A stretch of DNA of 64,000 bases from Dermacentor variabilis (Eukaryota > Arthropoda > Arachnida > Ixodida > Ixodidae). The stretch spans positions 67,544,315 to 67,608,314 of the forward strand of contig NC_134573.1 of assembly GCF_050947875.1 (NCBI RefSeq), written 5' to 3'. A model generated the notes under the pieces. That model was not told the DNA's origin, searched no databases, and worked only from the letters and a program-made list of their open reading frames with translations. A program made the translations under genes and the position numbers. Numbering within the stretch: the stretch's first letter is position 1; each line of letters opens with the position of its first letter. This document shows positions 9,600 to 22,123 of this stretch, one piece after another.

Positions 9600-12500
9600 T
9601 TTGCTGTCATAGATTCCAGCTCGTTTGATCTGATACATTTATTTTCTACTTTCTTTCTTCATTTTTGAATAGAATAGAGCCTTCACTTTTTGAGTTTCTC
9701 ACACTCCTGTGTCAAAATATCCTGGCAATTCCAGGCTTTCCCTGCTTTCCAGGTCACCAAACCCCCTGCAGTATATGCGTTAGGTACAGTAATGCATGCC
9801 AGCGTCATAATTTGATGTACACCTTCACTCACACATAGGAGTGACTTTTGTCTCTCGGAACAGCTGTTGTTTTTGAAATTTCGCAAGAATAACCACTAGC
9901 AAATTGATTGGAAACTTTTTATGGTATATACTGCTACACATCTGAAGTTAAGAACTGGCCAAGATCAAGCAACAGAACTGTGTTTCTTATGCTTATCGAA
10001 TCTGACTTTCTTTTGAAGCTTTCAGAGTTGATTGTAGCTACACATTTCCGACTGATTCAAGCTACTTTCGTTTCGCAACACTGACTGACAAAGTGTATAT
10101 CTGTGTTTTCTTTTTTTCGTTAAACTGTCTTGTCAGAACGTCTAATCAATTGTGTAGTTTTCCCACCACAATGTACTGTTTTTTCTTCACATATGTGCAT
10201 CAAGAACAGGTTTTTGTAGATAATTTAAGAGAAATGAAAATGAAAAGCTTCCCCGAAAATGAAACGCTTCTCTGTATTTCCTGCCAACAAACACGGCACC
10301 CAAAGAATTGAGTAAGGCCACTGGTCGAACAAGCAGGACAAACCAGATTTACACAACTTTGTTTTGACTCCCACCACTGCTCCTGCCATTGTTATTGAAT
10401 GATGATACGTGAACACAACTTATAAGACACACCGATTCAAGCAGCCATAAACAGATGCAATACGCTTTTTGAACAAATCTACAACCCCTTTTTAAGTCAA
10501 CGAGTGCTATACACGACCGCCAGCGAGTGAGAATAATGGAAAACCCAATACAACATGTACATCTGCATAGCCACTACAACTTGGAACTTGGCCAATATCA
10601 GCCTAGTACTGCAAAAGAACAGTGGCTGGCTTTCTTGAGGACAATATTTCCAGCAGCGAAGCAAGATTCTACAAACAACTTCAGTTATAGTACTAGCTGC
10701 TCCATTTGACACTTTCTGTTGAGCTTTCCTTTGCTGCTAATGCAATAAACAACCAGTAAACCAAGGAAACCGCTCTTAACTGCCACGTCAATGGTCAATG
10801 AAATAGTCCCAAGGCCTATTGCTTTAAGAAACAATAAAGAAGAGTGTTAAGCTGCATTGATAAATTTATGTTAGTGCCGCATGAGCACAAAAATTATGTT
10901 AACTGCTTCATGCTTTACAGTTCGATGTAATTAACAGGGTGCCACACAGACAGGCTTAGTTCCATTAAAACTTAAAGCCATTTGAGAAGTAATACATCTT
11001 CACAACTCATTTGACTAGCAAATGCATACTCACTCCCATTTTAGCAGTTACGGCTGCACTTGAAAGATACATTTCTGAAGTAAACTGAAATAATTCTGTA
11101 TAAATTATGTGTTATTGATTTTGTTTCTTGAACTTTTGCCCACAATATGTATCTTTTTGTAATATTAGAAGTGTAAAACAAACTCATTGCATTCACCACA
11201 GCGATCATCATCACTATAATGTTCAACATAATTAAAAGTTAATAACAGCAACTTCAAAGACAATAGATGCAAAATGTTATCCCAAGTTATCTTTTCGTAA
11301 TGTCAGAGATTTGGGCAGCATATGCTAGGGATTAATTAATAGTCTGTCAATAAACAAGCATGACGTTACATTGCAAAGGAATCGAAATCTCAACCAAGTT
11401 TGCGTCAACAACTTTTTCTAAACAAAGATAACCTAAACATGTAAGTACAAATTTTGAGGATGCTTAAGCTTCACCTTTAAGAGTGGAACACGACAGCATT
11501 TAAAGATCCCCAAGTGCTTCTCACGCTTCTCCGCAACTGCAGCTTATGTATCCATAATGTTTAGCGGGAAACGCTGGCGGCAAAAACGAAGGCCAGCTTT
11601 GTGGTTCTTTTCTTGATGGTGTGCAAGGAAATGAGGGAGGGGGGGGGGGGGGGGGCTTCACTCCTGCTTGAGTGCTTGATCCCATTTATGCTTGCTATCG
11701 CCTTATACACTTGACATGCAGTGGCCCACGATTTTTTATACTCTCTTGTTCACTGCAAGGTTTACTACACATGTCGTGTAATGGTTGGGCCCTGTCGTGC
11801 TTTCCATCCGAGCACAAAATGGCCAGTCCAAAATTTGTGGAAGGTCTGTAAAAAGGAAGGCTTGCAATTTTACTGGGCACAATATGCCCAGATCAGGGCA
11901 TACCATTACAGCAAGGAAAGCAATAACCGCAAGTCATGCCACATCCTGCGCAAAAACATGGGTAAGCATAAGGTTGCCAGCATTGCTGTCGGCCCTGGTA
12001 TGTTTGCCGAGTGCACTTTACTTTTATTATTGAAGCAATGAATTCTTTGCATAAAATTTTATAATAATGCTTTTATTAGGCATGTGCAAATATTCTAAAT
12101 TTTGAATATGAATCACATAGTACCCGCCATTCAATTAGAGAATTTACTATTAGAATTTGTCGAATAGTCATTTAAAAAATATATATAATGGATAAAACAC
12201 TTGTAGAAATCTCGAGAGAGAGAGAGAGAGAGAGACAGATAGATGGAGGCAAGAACTGTTGTGAATGATTCTGCTGCTGTATAGCTGTGGTTGTTGCTCT
12301 GAGGCACCAGTTTGTGAGAAATTGCACGGGGCTGATAACTTCGACTCGACAATTTCCAGTCATTCAATAAGAACGGCTCCCTAAAGGAGCCTACATACGA
12401 ACGTGTTCCAATTTATTACATGCCCAGTTTCATTATATCTGCATCCCTTTAATACAATGTGCAGTGCTATTGCATCACACTTCTTTCTTCGGGGAACACA
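9600..12500. other. AT-rich non-coding sequence with simple repeats
   Basis: No supported gene. It contains a poly-G run (about 11639-11656), a GA run (about 12213-12232) and a segment around 12078-12180 rich in short inverted A/T repeats. Frames of 60-106 codons on both strands show no recognisable domain. Confidence 0.4.
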
Positions 12501-12517
12501 GCACTTTAGATGCACCT

Positions 12518-12570
12518 TGGTCGGTATAACGTAAAACTATTCCAATCTGTTTTCATTCCAAATCGGCCAT
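12518..12570 (+). repeat. Short dispersed repeat, copy 1
   Basis: TATAACGTAAAACTATTCCA followed by ATCTGTTTTCATTCCAAAT is matched, with a few changes, at 24079-24118 (TATAACGTGGAACTATTCCG, then ATGTTTTTATTCCAAT). Probably the conserved edge of an interspersed element whose remainder has diverged. Confidence 0.5.
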
Positions 12571-12760
12571 TAGCCCTTCCCGGTAGGTCAAAATGGCTCG
12601 CCCTCTGCCCATAGGGGTGTTGCGCCCGCCCATACTAGAATGGCCTCAGACTAGAATGGGAATAGATTGATGTCGCCGCATTCAGACTACATTCACAGCT
12701 GACCCACCCATGCCAAGATGGCAATAGCCTTCGGCACTTTCCCGCTGTACTTGAGCTTAA

Positions 12761-15071
12761 AGGGAAGCTGAAACACTTTTCGAAAAAAATGAGTTCTCTG
12801 CGGCATTCTACAGTTTTGAGTCCCCTGAACACGAATATCTGGTTTAAAAAGGGCGGAAACAAACGCAAGCGGCTGTTTTTTCAAGAAAACGCGCACCAGC
12901 GCCTCAGGGCATCGCGCGAACGCCGCTGTTGCCCGTGATTGGTCGGGGCCGCTGTGATGTCGTTGGCGGTAGTCGCCGGTCGGCGCCGCCGCCGCATGTC
13001 TCCGTTTCAGAGCGTAGCACCATTCCTTTCTCTCTGGCAGCACGCGGTTCTGCTGTTCTGGCTTCATAGCTGCGTTGTAAGATGGAACGTTCTCGCTGTC
13101 GCCGACAGCTTGTATTTTCCCCGTACATGTTTGAACCCACACCGATACGGAAAACGATGGCGGCAACGGCGGCAACGACGATGTTGAGTGTGCCAACAGC
13201 GAGAGCGATGTGTGCACCTTCTCGCGCGCTGGAAATCTTAGCTAGTACGTATGTTTTTTTTTTTTTTTCATGTAGCTGCACGTTGCAATGACGGGAGAAA
13301 AAATGCGCTAAAGTGTCACTGGGAACATGCTGCTGGAAGAATGCCGAAGCACTAACTTCCCGTTAGATTCTAAACACGGGTGCAATTCCGCGATGTCAAG
13401 CACCTTGCCGCTGCTTGTCTAAAGTCCCGTGGTTTTTTCAGCGTCGATACACAATCGCGAACATAAGTGCCGCGTTTCAAAGCGCGCACATGCAGTGCTG
13501 TGAGGTACAGTCGTGGAAGTTGCTTATCATATACATCCAGAGATGACCAGAGGTATTATATGGGCAATATTCATACAATGGTTCGACGACTTTGCGAGTG
13601 TGGCTTGATCAAGAATCGGTATGCGTGCTCCATGCTAGTGTTGACATAAAGATATTAGGCAGTTTTAGCACCGCCGTGTGTTAAACACGATAATTGAACC
13701 GTACGTCGAATGTCACTAGGCAAGCCTACACTCCATTTGATACCTCAGGTGCAACGCTGTGGAAGCTACGCTCGAAGTCCGGTCACCAAAATTTATTACT
13801 GCGCGCGTTTCCGTCTATGCTTCGCAGCGTGCTAGCGGCGTTTGCTCGCGCGAGCATGCACGTGAAGCTGCCGCGACGGGCTGCAATTAAAAAATACCGA
13901 AAAGAAATTTTTTTTAAAAGAACGTGTTAGCAGCCGTATAAGTATAAATCTACGGAACGAAGTTTTTACACGCCGAGTTCAACTACTCTAACGCGAGCAT
14001 GAAAATATTACCGTAACGCCTCATGTCGTGCGATTTGAACACGAATGCTGAACAGCTAAATCTGCGGGCACCGCGAGGTAGGACGAATAACAAATAGCAC
14101 TGAATGCGCAAGCGTACCCCCGGCCAGTTATTTCACTGTACCAGAACAGCACCGAACAAACAGCTGTAGTACAGTGTTCCGTGACAAAGCGGAGAGGCAA
14201 AACAGGATGAAAACGGCAAGCACTTTACACGTAGGTGCATATTCCCGGCTGTGCTTCCACCTCGCTTCGTCGTAGACCGTTTGTTCGACACTAAGGTGAT
14301 CATCTGGTAAAAAATTGCCCGTGTGCACATTAAAACCCTTACTTCACGCTTTCTCCTCTTGGCGAAGGCCGCTTTTGGAGGTGGCGAGGTGTTTCTCTTG
14401 TAGGAGAATAGACGGAACAACGCCGGGCTTCAGTCGCGCCGATTTAACTGGAATACCGATTGCCCGCATCGTTGTCAAGCTCCGATGATAGTCACTGTCG
14501 CGGAAATGGTCCGAGCACAGCACAGTTGATTTCGTCGGCACGAACTTATCTCTCCTCACCGCACGTACCCACTGCGCTGCAAGCTTCTTGTCCTTCGGGA
14601 ACCTGTGAACCACATCGTCTCGCCCGCCTGTGTTCGCGCAGCCGAATGCTGCACAGAACGAGGGCATGTTGGGCGCCCTTGGCTGTAGGCACTCACGCAG
14701 CACAGAAGGAAAGAACAGTTTACGAAAATCGCAAAACAAATGTGAGCGGCGGCGGCGGCAGATCTCTCGTAGCGTCGTTCAGTAAAGCGCAGGACGGAAA
14801 GAGGCATGCCAGCACATGTCAGCACGCCGGTCCGCAGCTCGGTTGGCTCGGTCTCCGCCCATGACGTCGCTCTCGCCGGTTCTCTCCTCTGGCAACAACC
14901 TCACCCGGCGCTCCGGGAAGCGATGGGGGCGTGTCCGCGCGGGTGATTTAGAAAGCGATTTCCGCCCCTTATATTAACAAAACGAAAAAAAATTTCGGAA
15001 CCGTAAATTATTAGGTCTGTTCTTCCCAATCCCAGCAATTCATGGAAATTGAGAACCGTTTCAGCTTCCCT
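12761..15071. mobile_element. Kolobok-like DNA transposon (2.3 kb) with TTAA target duplication
   Basis: The left end reads AGGGAAGCTGAAACACTTTT after TTAA (12757-12760). The right end, on the minus strand, reads AGGGAAGCTGAAACGGTTCT, bounded by TTAA (15072-15075). TTAA duplication plus an encoded THAP-domain protein is the known combination of the Kolobok superfamily. piggyBac also uses TTAA but has different ends and no THAP gene. No Kolobok transposase was recognised inside, so this copy is probably non-autonomous or internally deleted. Confidence 0.65.
14344..14667 (-). CDS. THAP-domain zinc-finger protein of the Kolobok-like element
   Basis: A 107-residue frame starting MPSFCAAFGCANTGGRDDVV. 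The C2CH zinc-finger pattern of THAP domains is visible: C5 and C10, then the HRFPKDKKLAAQWVRAVRR block with the conserved tryptophan, then the CSDHF motif and the late VPSIL that replaces the usual AVPTIF. The domain fills residues 1 to about 90, and a short basic tail ends at the stop. THAP domains bind DNA in a sequence-specific way; in transposons they recognise element ends. An in-frame ATG lies 24 codons upstream (14739), but the THAP fold begins right after the chosen Met, which fits nearly all family members. Confidence 0.75.
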   Translation of the reverse strand: MPSFCAAFGCANTGGRDDVVHRFPKDKKLAAQWVRAVRRDKFVPTKSTVLCSDHFRDSDYHRSLTTMRAIGIPVKSARLKPGVVPSILLQEKHLATSKSGLRQEEKA

Positions 15072-15316
15072 TTAAGGCAGCATAAAGGCGATGCTGAGGA
15101 CAATGCCATTGTGAATTTTTTCTAATGAACTTGATGGGCAAGTTGGGGGTGCGTCACCTCAACCGCACATCCATTGTAGACTTCTTCTATTTTTACCTCC
15201 TTATCTCTCAATCTCGAAGCCTGTGCAAGTTTTTCATGGCACAAACGCAAAATGCATTTTACCATAGCTGTCCTCCAGCCTGCTATGGACTACTATTAGA
15301 AGACAATGAAATCTTT

Positions 15317-15353
15317 ATTCCAGCATAGTGCATACATGGCACTATGCTGGAAT
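15317..15353. repeat. Perfect 15-bp inverted duplication at the RTE 5' junction
   Basis: ATTCCAGCATAGTGC (15317-15331), a 7-nt loop, and its exact reverse complement (15339-15353). The left arm is flanking DNA that overlaps the likely target-site duplication (AGTGCATACAT, 15327-15337; a near copy AGTGCCATACAT follows the element at 16776-16787). The right arm lies between that duplication and the first retrotransposon sequence. Confidence 0.85.
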
Positions 15354-16775
15354 GATGGATGGTGGGCAGGTAGTTCTAGAGAAACTGGCCACCCTGTATA
15401 CGCAATGCCTCATGACTTCGAGCGTATCGGAAGCTTGGAAGAACGCTAACATAATCCTAATCCATAACAAAGGGGACGCCAAAGACTTCAAAAATTATAG
15501 ACCGATCAGTTTACTGTCCGTTGCCTACAAAGTATTTACTAAGGTAATTGCAAATAGAATCAGGAACACCTTAGACTTCCGTCAACCAAAGGACCAGGCA
15601 GGATTCCGTAAAGGTTACTCAACAATAGACCATATTCACACTATCAATCAGGTGATAGAAAAATGTGCGGAATATAACCAACCTTTATATATAGCTTTCA
15701 TTGATTACAAGAAAGCGTTTGATTCAGTAGAAACCTCAGCAGTCATGGAGGCGCTGCGGAATCAGGGTGTAGACGAGCCGTATGTAAAAATACTGAAAGA
15801 CATCTAGAGCGGCTCCACAGCCACCATAGTCCTCCATAAAGAAAGCAACAAAATCTCAATAAAGAAAGGCGTCAGGCAGGGAGATACGATCTCTCCGATG
15901 CTATTCACAGCGTGTTTACAGGAGGTATTCAGAGACCTGGATTGGGAAGAATTTGGGATAAGAGTTAATGGAGAATACCTTAGTAACTTGCGATTCGCTG
16001 ATGATATTGCCTTGCTTAGTAACTCAGGGGACCAACTGCAATGCATGCTCACTGACCTGGAGAGGCAAAGCCGAAGGGTGGGTCTAAAAATTAATCCGCA
16101 GAAAACTAAAGCAATGTTTAACAGTCTCGGAAGGGAACAGCAGTTTACAATAGGTAGTGAGGCACTGGAAATGGTAAGGGAATACATCTACTTAGGACAG
16201 GTAGTGACTGCGGATCCGGATCACGAGACTGAAATAATCAGAAGAATAAGAATGGGCTGGGGTGCGTTTGGCAGGCATTCTCAGATCATGAACAGCAGGT
16301 TGCCATTATCCCCCAAGAGAAAAGTTTATAACAGCTGTGTCTTACCGGTACTCACGTACGGGGCAGAAACCTGGAGGCTTACGAAAAGGGTTTTACTTAA
16401 ATTGAGGACGACGCAACGAGCAATGGAAAGAAGAATGATAGGTGTAACTTTAAGGGATAAGAAAAGAGCAGATTGGGTGAGGGAACAAACGCGAGTTAAT
16501 GATATCTTAGTTGAAATCAAGAAAAAGAAATGGACATGGGCAGGACACGTAATGAGGAGGGAAGATAACCGATGGTCATTAAGAGTTATGGAATGGATTC
16601 CAAGGGAAGGAAAGCGTAGCAGAGGGCGGCAGAAAGTTAGGTGGGCGGATGAGATTAAGAAGTTTGCAGGGACAACATGGCCACAATTAGCACATGACCG
16701 GGGTAGATGGAGAAGTATGGGAGAGGCCTTTGCCCTGCAGTGGGCATAACCAGGCTGATGATGATGATGATGATG
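15354..16775 (+). mobile_element. RTE-clade non-LTR retrotransposon, 5'-truncated copy A
   Basis: A 5'-truncated LINE ending in a (GAT/ATG)n tail at 16756-16775, as RTE elements typically do. A direct repeat of 11-12 bp (15327-15337 and 16776-16787) marks the insertion. Related fragments occur in the window on the minus strand at 24926-25511 with 31612-32199, and at 40740-41060, so the family was active more than once here. Confidence 0.85.
15358..16749 (+). pseudogene. RTE reverse transcriptase, C-terminal two thirds, one internal stop
   Basis: Reverse transcriptase blocks in order: AWKNANIILIHNKGDAKDFK, NYRPISLLSVAYKVF, PKDQAGFRKGYSTIDHI, the catalytic IAFIDYKKAFDSV (first aspartate), GVRQGDTISPMLF, RFADDIALLS (FADD catalytic box, at about 15991), then the LGQVV motif and a basic C-terminal region (WTWAGHVMRREDNRW) conserved in RTE proteins. 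The frame is intact except for a TAG after ILKDI at 15805-15807, where copy B keeps a tyrosine codon. Endonuclease and the first part are missing through 5' truncation. The protein would have copied its RNA into a nicked chromosomal site. Confidence 0.85.
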
Positions 16776-16789
16776 AGTGCCATACATTA

Positions 16790-17800
16790 TGGTTGACAGT
16801 ATCATCCTAAGCCTTAGCCTACATGGCTAGTTATGTATCCATGCCCTAAAGGTCAGCATAAGTTACAATCCAATGCGAAAGCAAAAATGGGTATTATTAT
16901 ACACATGATTTAAACTGATGTTTTAGAGATGGAACAGTATTTGGAACTTTTCTACTGGCATGCTTTATTGGCAGTGCAGTGAAACTTCCGAAATTGATTT
17001 ATTAAGGTGTTTCTTCACTTTGAGGTCACAAGGTGCCCAGGAGTGCCCAAGCTACTGCTTTTCGCCAGTGAGTGCTGGCATGTGCAAAACCACAGGCAGT
17101 CCTGAATGGTAAACTGAAGAGACCCAGTGCCAATGGAGACTGGTTGCACCATTCAAACCTCTCTCCCAATTTCTTGCGTCATCCATTCATTCAGAAGACA
17201 CCTCTCAGTTTTGGCAGCAATCTGTGTAAAGGTTTCTTTTATCATCACTGCCACAAGATGGTAGGTGGCATTCTCAGTGCTGTGCATATATGTATTGTTT
17301 GAGAGTAAAGAACACAGTTTGTTGCCAGCTGTCACAATTGGCTTGAGCAGGCTGAGCCTGCTCGCTGCCAACATACCATAAAATACCGCAGAAGTGTCCG
17401 CCCCCCTTTCACTGAAAATTGGGTTAATCTAGATATGGATGCTTGTCCGGTTGAAGCAGTAAAAACTCAGATGGTGCCCAACGTGCCCAACGAAAAACTT
17501 CTGAAGCAGGGCTACGGTGACTACGGAATCGAAGAAAGCATTCTTATTTTCAAATGGTAAATGATGGTGTGCACTAGCGCCTACTCATCGTCCCTGAACT
17601 AAGCGAACAACTCTTCCATGTCAGTGCAGAATAGGAGGTCAATGCATTCATCGCTGACACTCGCGTGACTTGAACAGACCTGCGTGAGCAGACCTGTGAA
17701 CAGCAGCTGCAATCATGCTCTATCGAGACCTGTCTCGCAAAAGCCCTGCGACATATGAATTTTCTTTCAAGGACTGTTCATTGCCACTCCACATTACCTC
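16790..17800. other. No gene recognised
   Basis: Frames under 80 codons with no domain. No repeat structure noticed. Confidence 0.35.
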
Positions 17801-17809
17801 CACCCCCAT

Positions 17810-18895
17810 TTATTTTTATTTGTTTATTTATTTACAATACCTTACAGGGCCCAGAGGCCATTGAGCAAGGGGGATGAACAAGGATATTATAATAAATGCA
17901 AAATATACAGGTCAAAAAAAGGGAAAGGGAAAGCATTGCACAGGGCCAGTACTAAAAAGCAGCAACAAACATAAGAGCAAAGTACACAAAATATTTGAAG
18001 TATATAAATACAGCACAAATGTCTGACACGTGACTCAAGAAAAAAAATAAAGCAGGGGTTCCCGAACGCACAATAGCCAAAAAGTACGATATTTTATACA
18101 AGAGAAGGTTTAACGTCACGATGTCACTTGAAAGTATTTGCACAGCTGATCTTGGAATGATTGATGGTTGCATATGGATGCAATATTATCGGGAAGATCA
18201 TTCCAAATAACGATGGCACGTGGAAGGGCTGATGAATTCAAGGCTTGTGTTCTTCCGTATATGCGCTTGATGCTGTACTGATTATGTAAACAGCTCTAAA
18301 TGCGTGACGGCGCTTCTAGAGGTAACGCAGATTGCCTGGTGCAGTGGCAATATTTATGAAATAAGCATACGAGAGTGATTGAACGACGAATATGTAATGG
18401 TTGAAGAGATATATCAAGTTTGATCTGTGTTTCGCTCGAAAGGGGCCTGTAGTTATATGTAATGAAGCGAGCGGCTCTATTTTGCACGTATTCTAGCAAG
18501 TTTATTAAGTAATTTTGATATGGGGACCATATGGAAGCTGTATATTCTAGCTATGGCCGCACAAGTGTTAGAGAGGCTAGTTTTCGAACATTGCTGGGGG
18601 AATTCCGCAGGTTCCGGCGCAGATACTACAGTGTCCTTGAAGCTTTCGCACCAATGGTGTTGCCATGCGTGGCCCATGAAAGATTATGCGTGAGATGAAT
18701 ACCTAAATACTTGTACAATGTTGCCTGAGACAATACCGTGCTATCTATGAGATACGAGAAGTTAGAATTGGTATGCTTGTGGCCTGAAAGAGATAACCTT
18801 CCATTTATTCGAGTGAAGTGTCATTGGCCATTTATTACACCAACTGGAAATTAGCTTAAGGTCACTTTGGATAAACTGGTCTTTGCCTTTCCGCC
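17810..18895 (-). mobile_element. CR1/L2-like LINE, 3' fragment
   Basis: On the minus strand, reverse transcriptase remnants appear in order: SWCNKWPMTLHSNKWK (near 18840), the YKYLGIHL...NLSW motif (18690-18720), then SLTLVRP*LEYTASIWSPYQ and LLEYVQNRAARFITYNYRP (18430-18570). The first pieces are in different frames. The sequence ends in GTATTGTAAATAAATAAAC (17820-17850 read in reverse), the same tail as the LINE at 45-49.8 kb. It is a 5'-truncated, decayed copy of that broad family. Confidence 0.75.
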
Positions 18896-18899
18896 ACAA

Positions 18900-20730
18900 G
18901 AAAGCGAATATTCCCGTCATCGCACCTAGCGGTCATCTCGTAACAACCACAATGGGGTGAATATTTCTGTTGATGCTTGCGCTTTGGAGGGGATGGCCGC
19001 TTAACATATAATTTTTAGAATTCTGAAGTTTTGGAAGTGTTAATACTGGGTGCTTGTGAGAAAGTGGCGGCTTCCACGGTATTTTATGGTAGTGTCAGAG
19101 GTGGGATCCTGCTTTAGAGCAACTGGCAGCTGGATGAATGAAAGGCATGACAAACTTCGTGCAAATGTGAATGGCATAATAGCTTAAAGGACTGCAATCA
19201 TAAGCTTAAGGGACCGCAATCAAGGCTTAGCACTTCATCAACCCAACTTCCTATTTTTCCAGCATGAGCTCGGTCACCTTGGATGGGGCAAGACAGATGT
19301 GCTGGGAAGCCTTCTTACAAAATTTCTCATTTTACAGCAGAAGGGCGAGGCGGGCTAGTTCGTCGATGTTTATCTTCAATGGTAAGTGCAACAGATTATG
19401 AGAAGAAGACAAGTAGCGCACTGTACAAGCCCAAAAAACTTACTACTCAAATAACCCTCATCGAATATGCATTGAAAGAAAAATGTGGCAAATTTATTGT
19501 GCGAGATGTAATTATGCAACATGAATGTTTCATCATACACTATCACTACTACACTCCATTGAGTGGTTATCTCATCTACTCTTGTATTATCCATTTGGAT
19601 GATGTGACACTGACCTGCATTTTGTTTACGTTTGTGTACTACCTGTCGTTTGTCAACATTTTATCATACTTACTTAGTCTAAAGCATGAATTCGCTGTTA
19701 CTGCCCTTTTAGTGCTGTTATGTGCCACTGTCACTGCTGCAATTGAAGAGCTTCTTTTATTTCACCTATATTCTGTATTACATATGTATATTGTCTCATA
19801 TATGTACATTTATGCATGGCTATAAATGTATATATAAGGGAGAGAGATTAAGTAATTGCGAAATTAGTGGGTTTTCTTCTGCGTCCTCACCATCTGTATC
19901 TCTAACGGAGGGAAGTACCAAATTATAATCATGCTGAGTAAAAATAACAAATCCCCAGGCTGCCTAAGAACAAAATAATCTTAAAACAGGTAGGAAGGCA
20001 TGCAATAGACGAGTTGCAATGCCCGCAAGACAGCTTTCCTACACTAAAATTGCACTCACAATGATAGCGTGGTCTGCCCTCATAGCAATTGTTGTATGCA
20101 GTTTCCATTCAACAAACTGCCATGCTGCATGCCAGAAGCAGCATAGGACAACACCATTCAAAGGAAATAATAGAGTCCAAAAAGCGCAATAGAGTCAATG
20201 GAAAGACTACAAAGGGATCCAGCCTTGGTACGTAAGCAATCTCTAGAAGCCAAACAAGTGGCAGCGAACAATGCATTGCACATAACTTTTACAGCAAGGA
20301 TGCGTTGTGCCACCACTGTGCATGAATTCTGGCAGTGCAAGAAAGCTGCCTTGCAGGATTCTGCAACTCATCCATAATGAGAAAAACAAAGGATGCACCG
20401 GCCTTTCAGTACTGGCTCGGCATCTCTAGTTGGGATAAATTAACTGCAGGCAATTTAGGTGGCTCGCATACATCATTGAAGTAGCTTGAATTCATGAAGC
20501 GGGTTAGGACTGAAACCATACCTTTGTAGAATGCAAATGAGTAACAATGTTCTACACAGAAGAACACGAGATGTACGACACATGCCCCTGCTTCACAAGG
20601 AGAATGGCGATGTGCACACAGTTTACACAGCGCTTAGAGGAAACAGAGAAATGAAATACGTTTTATACACACATAAAGGTGTTCAATGAACAGCAAACAA
20701 AGTATTTTCACCGAAGCATACGTGACAAGA
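18900..20730. other. No gene recognised
   Basis: The longest frame (19283-19825, 180 codons) is AT-rich, with a hydrophobic leucine/tyrosine-rich second half and no motif. It has no splice or regulatory support, so it is not called a gene. Confidence 0.35.
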
Positions 20731-20739
20731 TATTATACG

Positions 20740-20918
20740 GGTGTAACACGGTGCACTTTCAATCGCAACCGTGCCTGATCGGGAACGCATTTTTCAGTCA
20801 CAATTGGCTCCTTTGCGCACGCTGAGGAAGGAAGTCAATCGCTATCAATAATTTCTATCCAGATCGGGCTAGATCGAAATTGAAAGTGGCTGTGTGACAC
20901 TGGTATTGGAGGTGATCC
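20740..20918. mobile_element. MITE, copy 1
   Basis: About 180 bp. The left end GTGTAACACGGTGCACTTTC and the right end, on the minus strand, GTGTCACACAGCCACTTTCA are alike. Both continue into a TCGAT/GATC-rich segment. A diverged second copy lies at 21948-22123. No coding capacity. Confidence 0.6.
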
Positions 20919-21947
20919 GTGTATAATGGGTAGTACTGTGATATCCCCAACCACATATTGTACTTATAAAGCAAAAATAGCTAATATTAAGACTGAGTTA
21001 TCTGCAAGACAAACATTGCTTGTGTTTGGCCTTCATGAGGCAGCATGTCTTACTACATGCAGTCAAAAGGGGCACGGAGGCTAGCAGCAGATAGCTCAAT
21101 GTCAACTCCTTCAAGATAAAACTGGAGAGATGCTGTTTGCCTACCGCCTCTCATTCTGCAAAGGCATGGGAGATGCGAGAAACACGTTGCAAAGTATTGA
21201 AAATTTACACGTAAGCCATGACTGCTGCTCTCAACATATGCAGCTTCCTGCAGGCGTCATAGAGACTGATGTTCGCTAAGGCATCCACTTGATTAACAAG
21301 AATTCTCATCTGAACACACACACACCACTGCAAACCAACACATATCACAGGCTATTCACTTCTGTGGTCACAACCAAGGAGGTTTTTAAAAAAATCTTGG
21401 GTGGAGACGGGCTATGATGGTTAAGCCAAATGCGACCTTCTTACTAGGGGAATCAGTTAATGTTAGCACATCACGGAGAGACGGAAGCATTTTCTTTTCG
21501 CTTCCAGCAGGTTTGACATGGCCAATTTTCCCACACTGATTATTCTTGATGTGCCTGTCTGTGTCGCAGGTTTTAGGATGAAACTTGAATGTGGTCACAA
21601 CTTGTATGGCAGATCATGACATGACTATGCTAATGGCATATTCTAGCCAGAAACGACTGCTTCAATTTTTCAGTCACCCTAGAATTTATTATAAGAGAGC
21701 AAGACCAGTTGAACTGCCACTTTTCTCCACGTAGTTCAGCACACTTTTAATGAAGAAGTAGGGGAAAGCGCTGGCTTCACCTCTGCAGGTAAGAATCTGC
21801 AGAAGCTGTCACTCCAGAATATTTTTTTTTAACCTCCCTTCATCACAGCATGCGCCTAACTGGTTCTGCAAAGTGGCGCTCACTGACGGAGTGCTCAAGC
21901 GATCATTCACTCCTTACGAAATTACCTCTGCCCTTTTAGTGCTTCGT

Positions 21948-22123
21948 GTAATACGGGTGTCAAACGGTGCTCTTTTGATTGCGATTGAGCCCGATCCGGA
22001 TCGAATTGCTCGGTCGCGACTGGCTTCCTTGCTCAATCTGCAGGAGAGAGCCAATCGCGGTCGAGAATTTCGATTCGGGTCGGAGTCAATCGCAATCGAA
22101 AGTGGTCGTGCGATACTTGTATA
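21948..22123. mobile_element. MITE, copy 2
   Basis: The left end reads GGTGTCAAACGGTGCTCTTT. The right end, on the minus strand, reads AGTATCGCACGACCACTTTC. The interior has the same CCCGATCCGGATCG-type palindromic pieces as copy 1, and the spacing is nearly identical. The 83-codon frame across it is an accident of the repeat. Confidence 0.6.

Noticed and set aside
19283..19825. A 180-codon frame with hydrophobic C-terminal half
   Set aside because: AT-rich composition favours Phe/Leu/Tyr codons. No motif, exon signal or similarity.
21307..21325. CRISPR-like or tandem array
   Set aside because: Only short CA and other simple repeats occur. No spaced direct repeats exist anywhere in the window, and the genome is eukaryotic.
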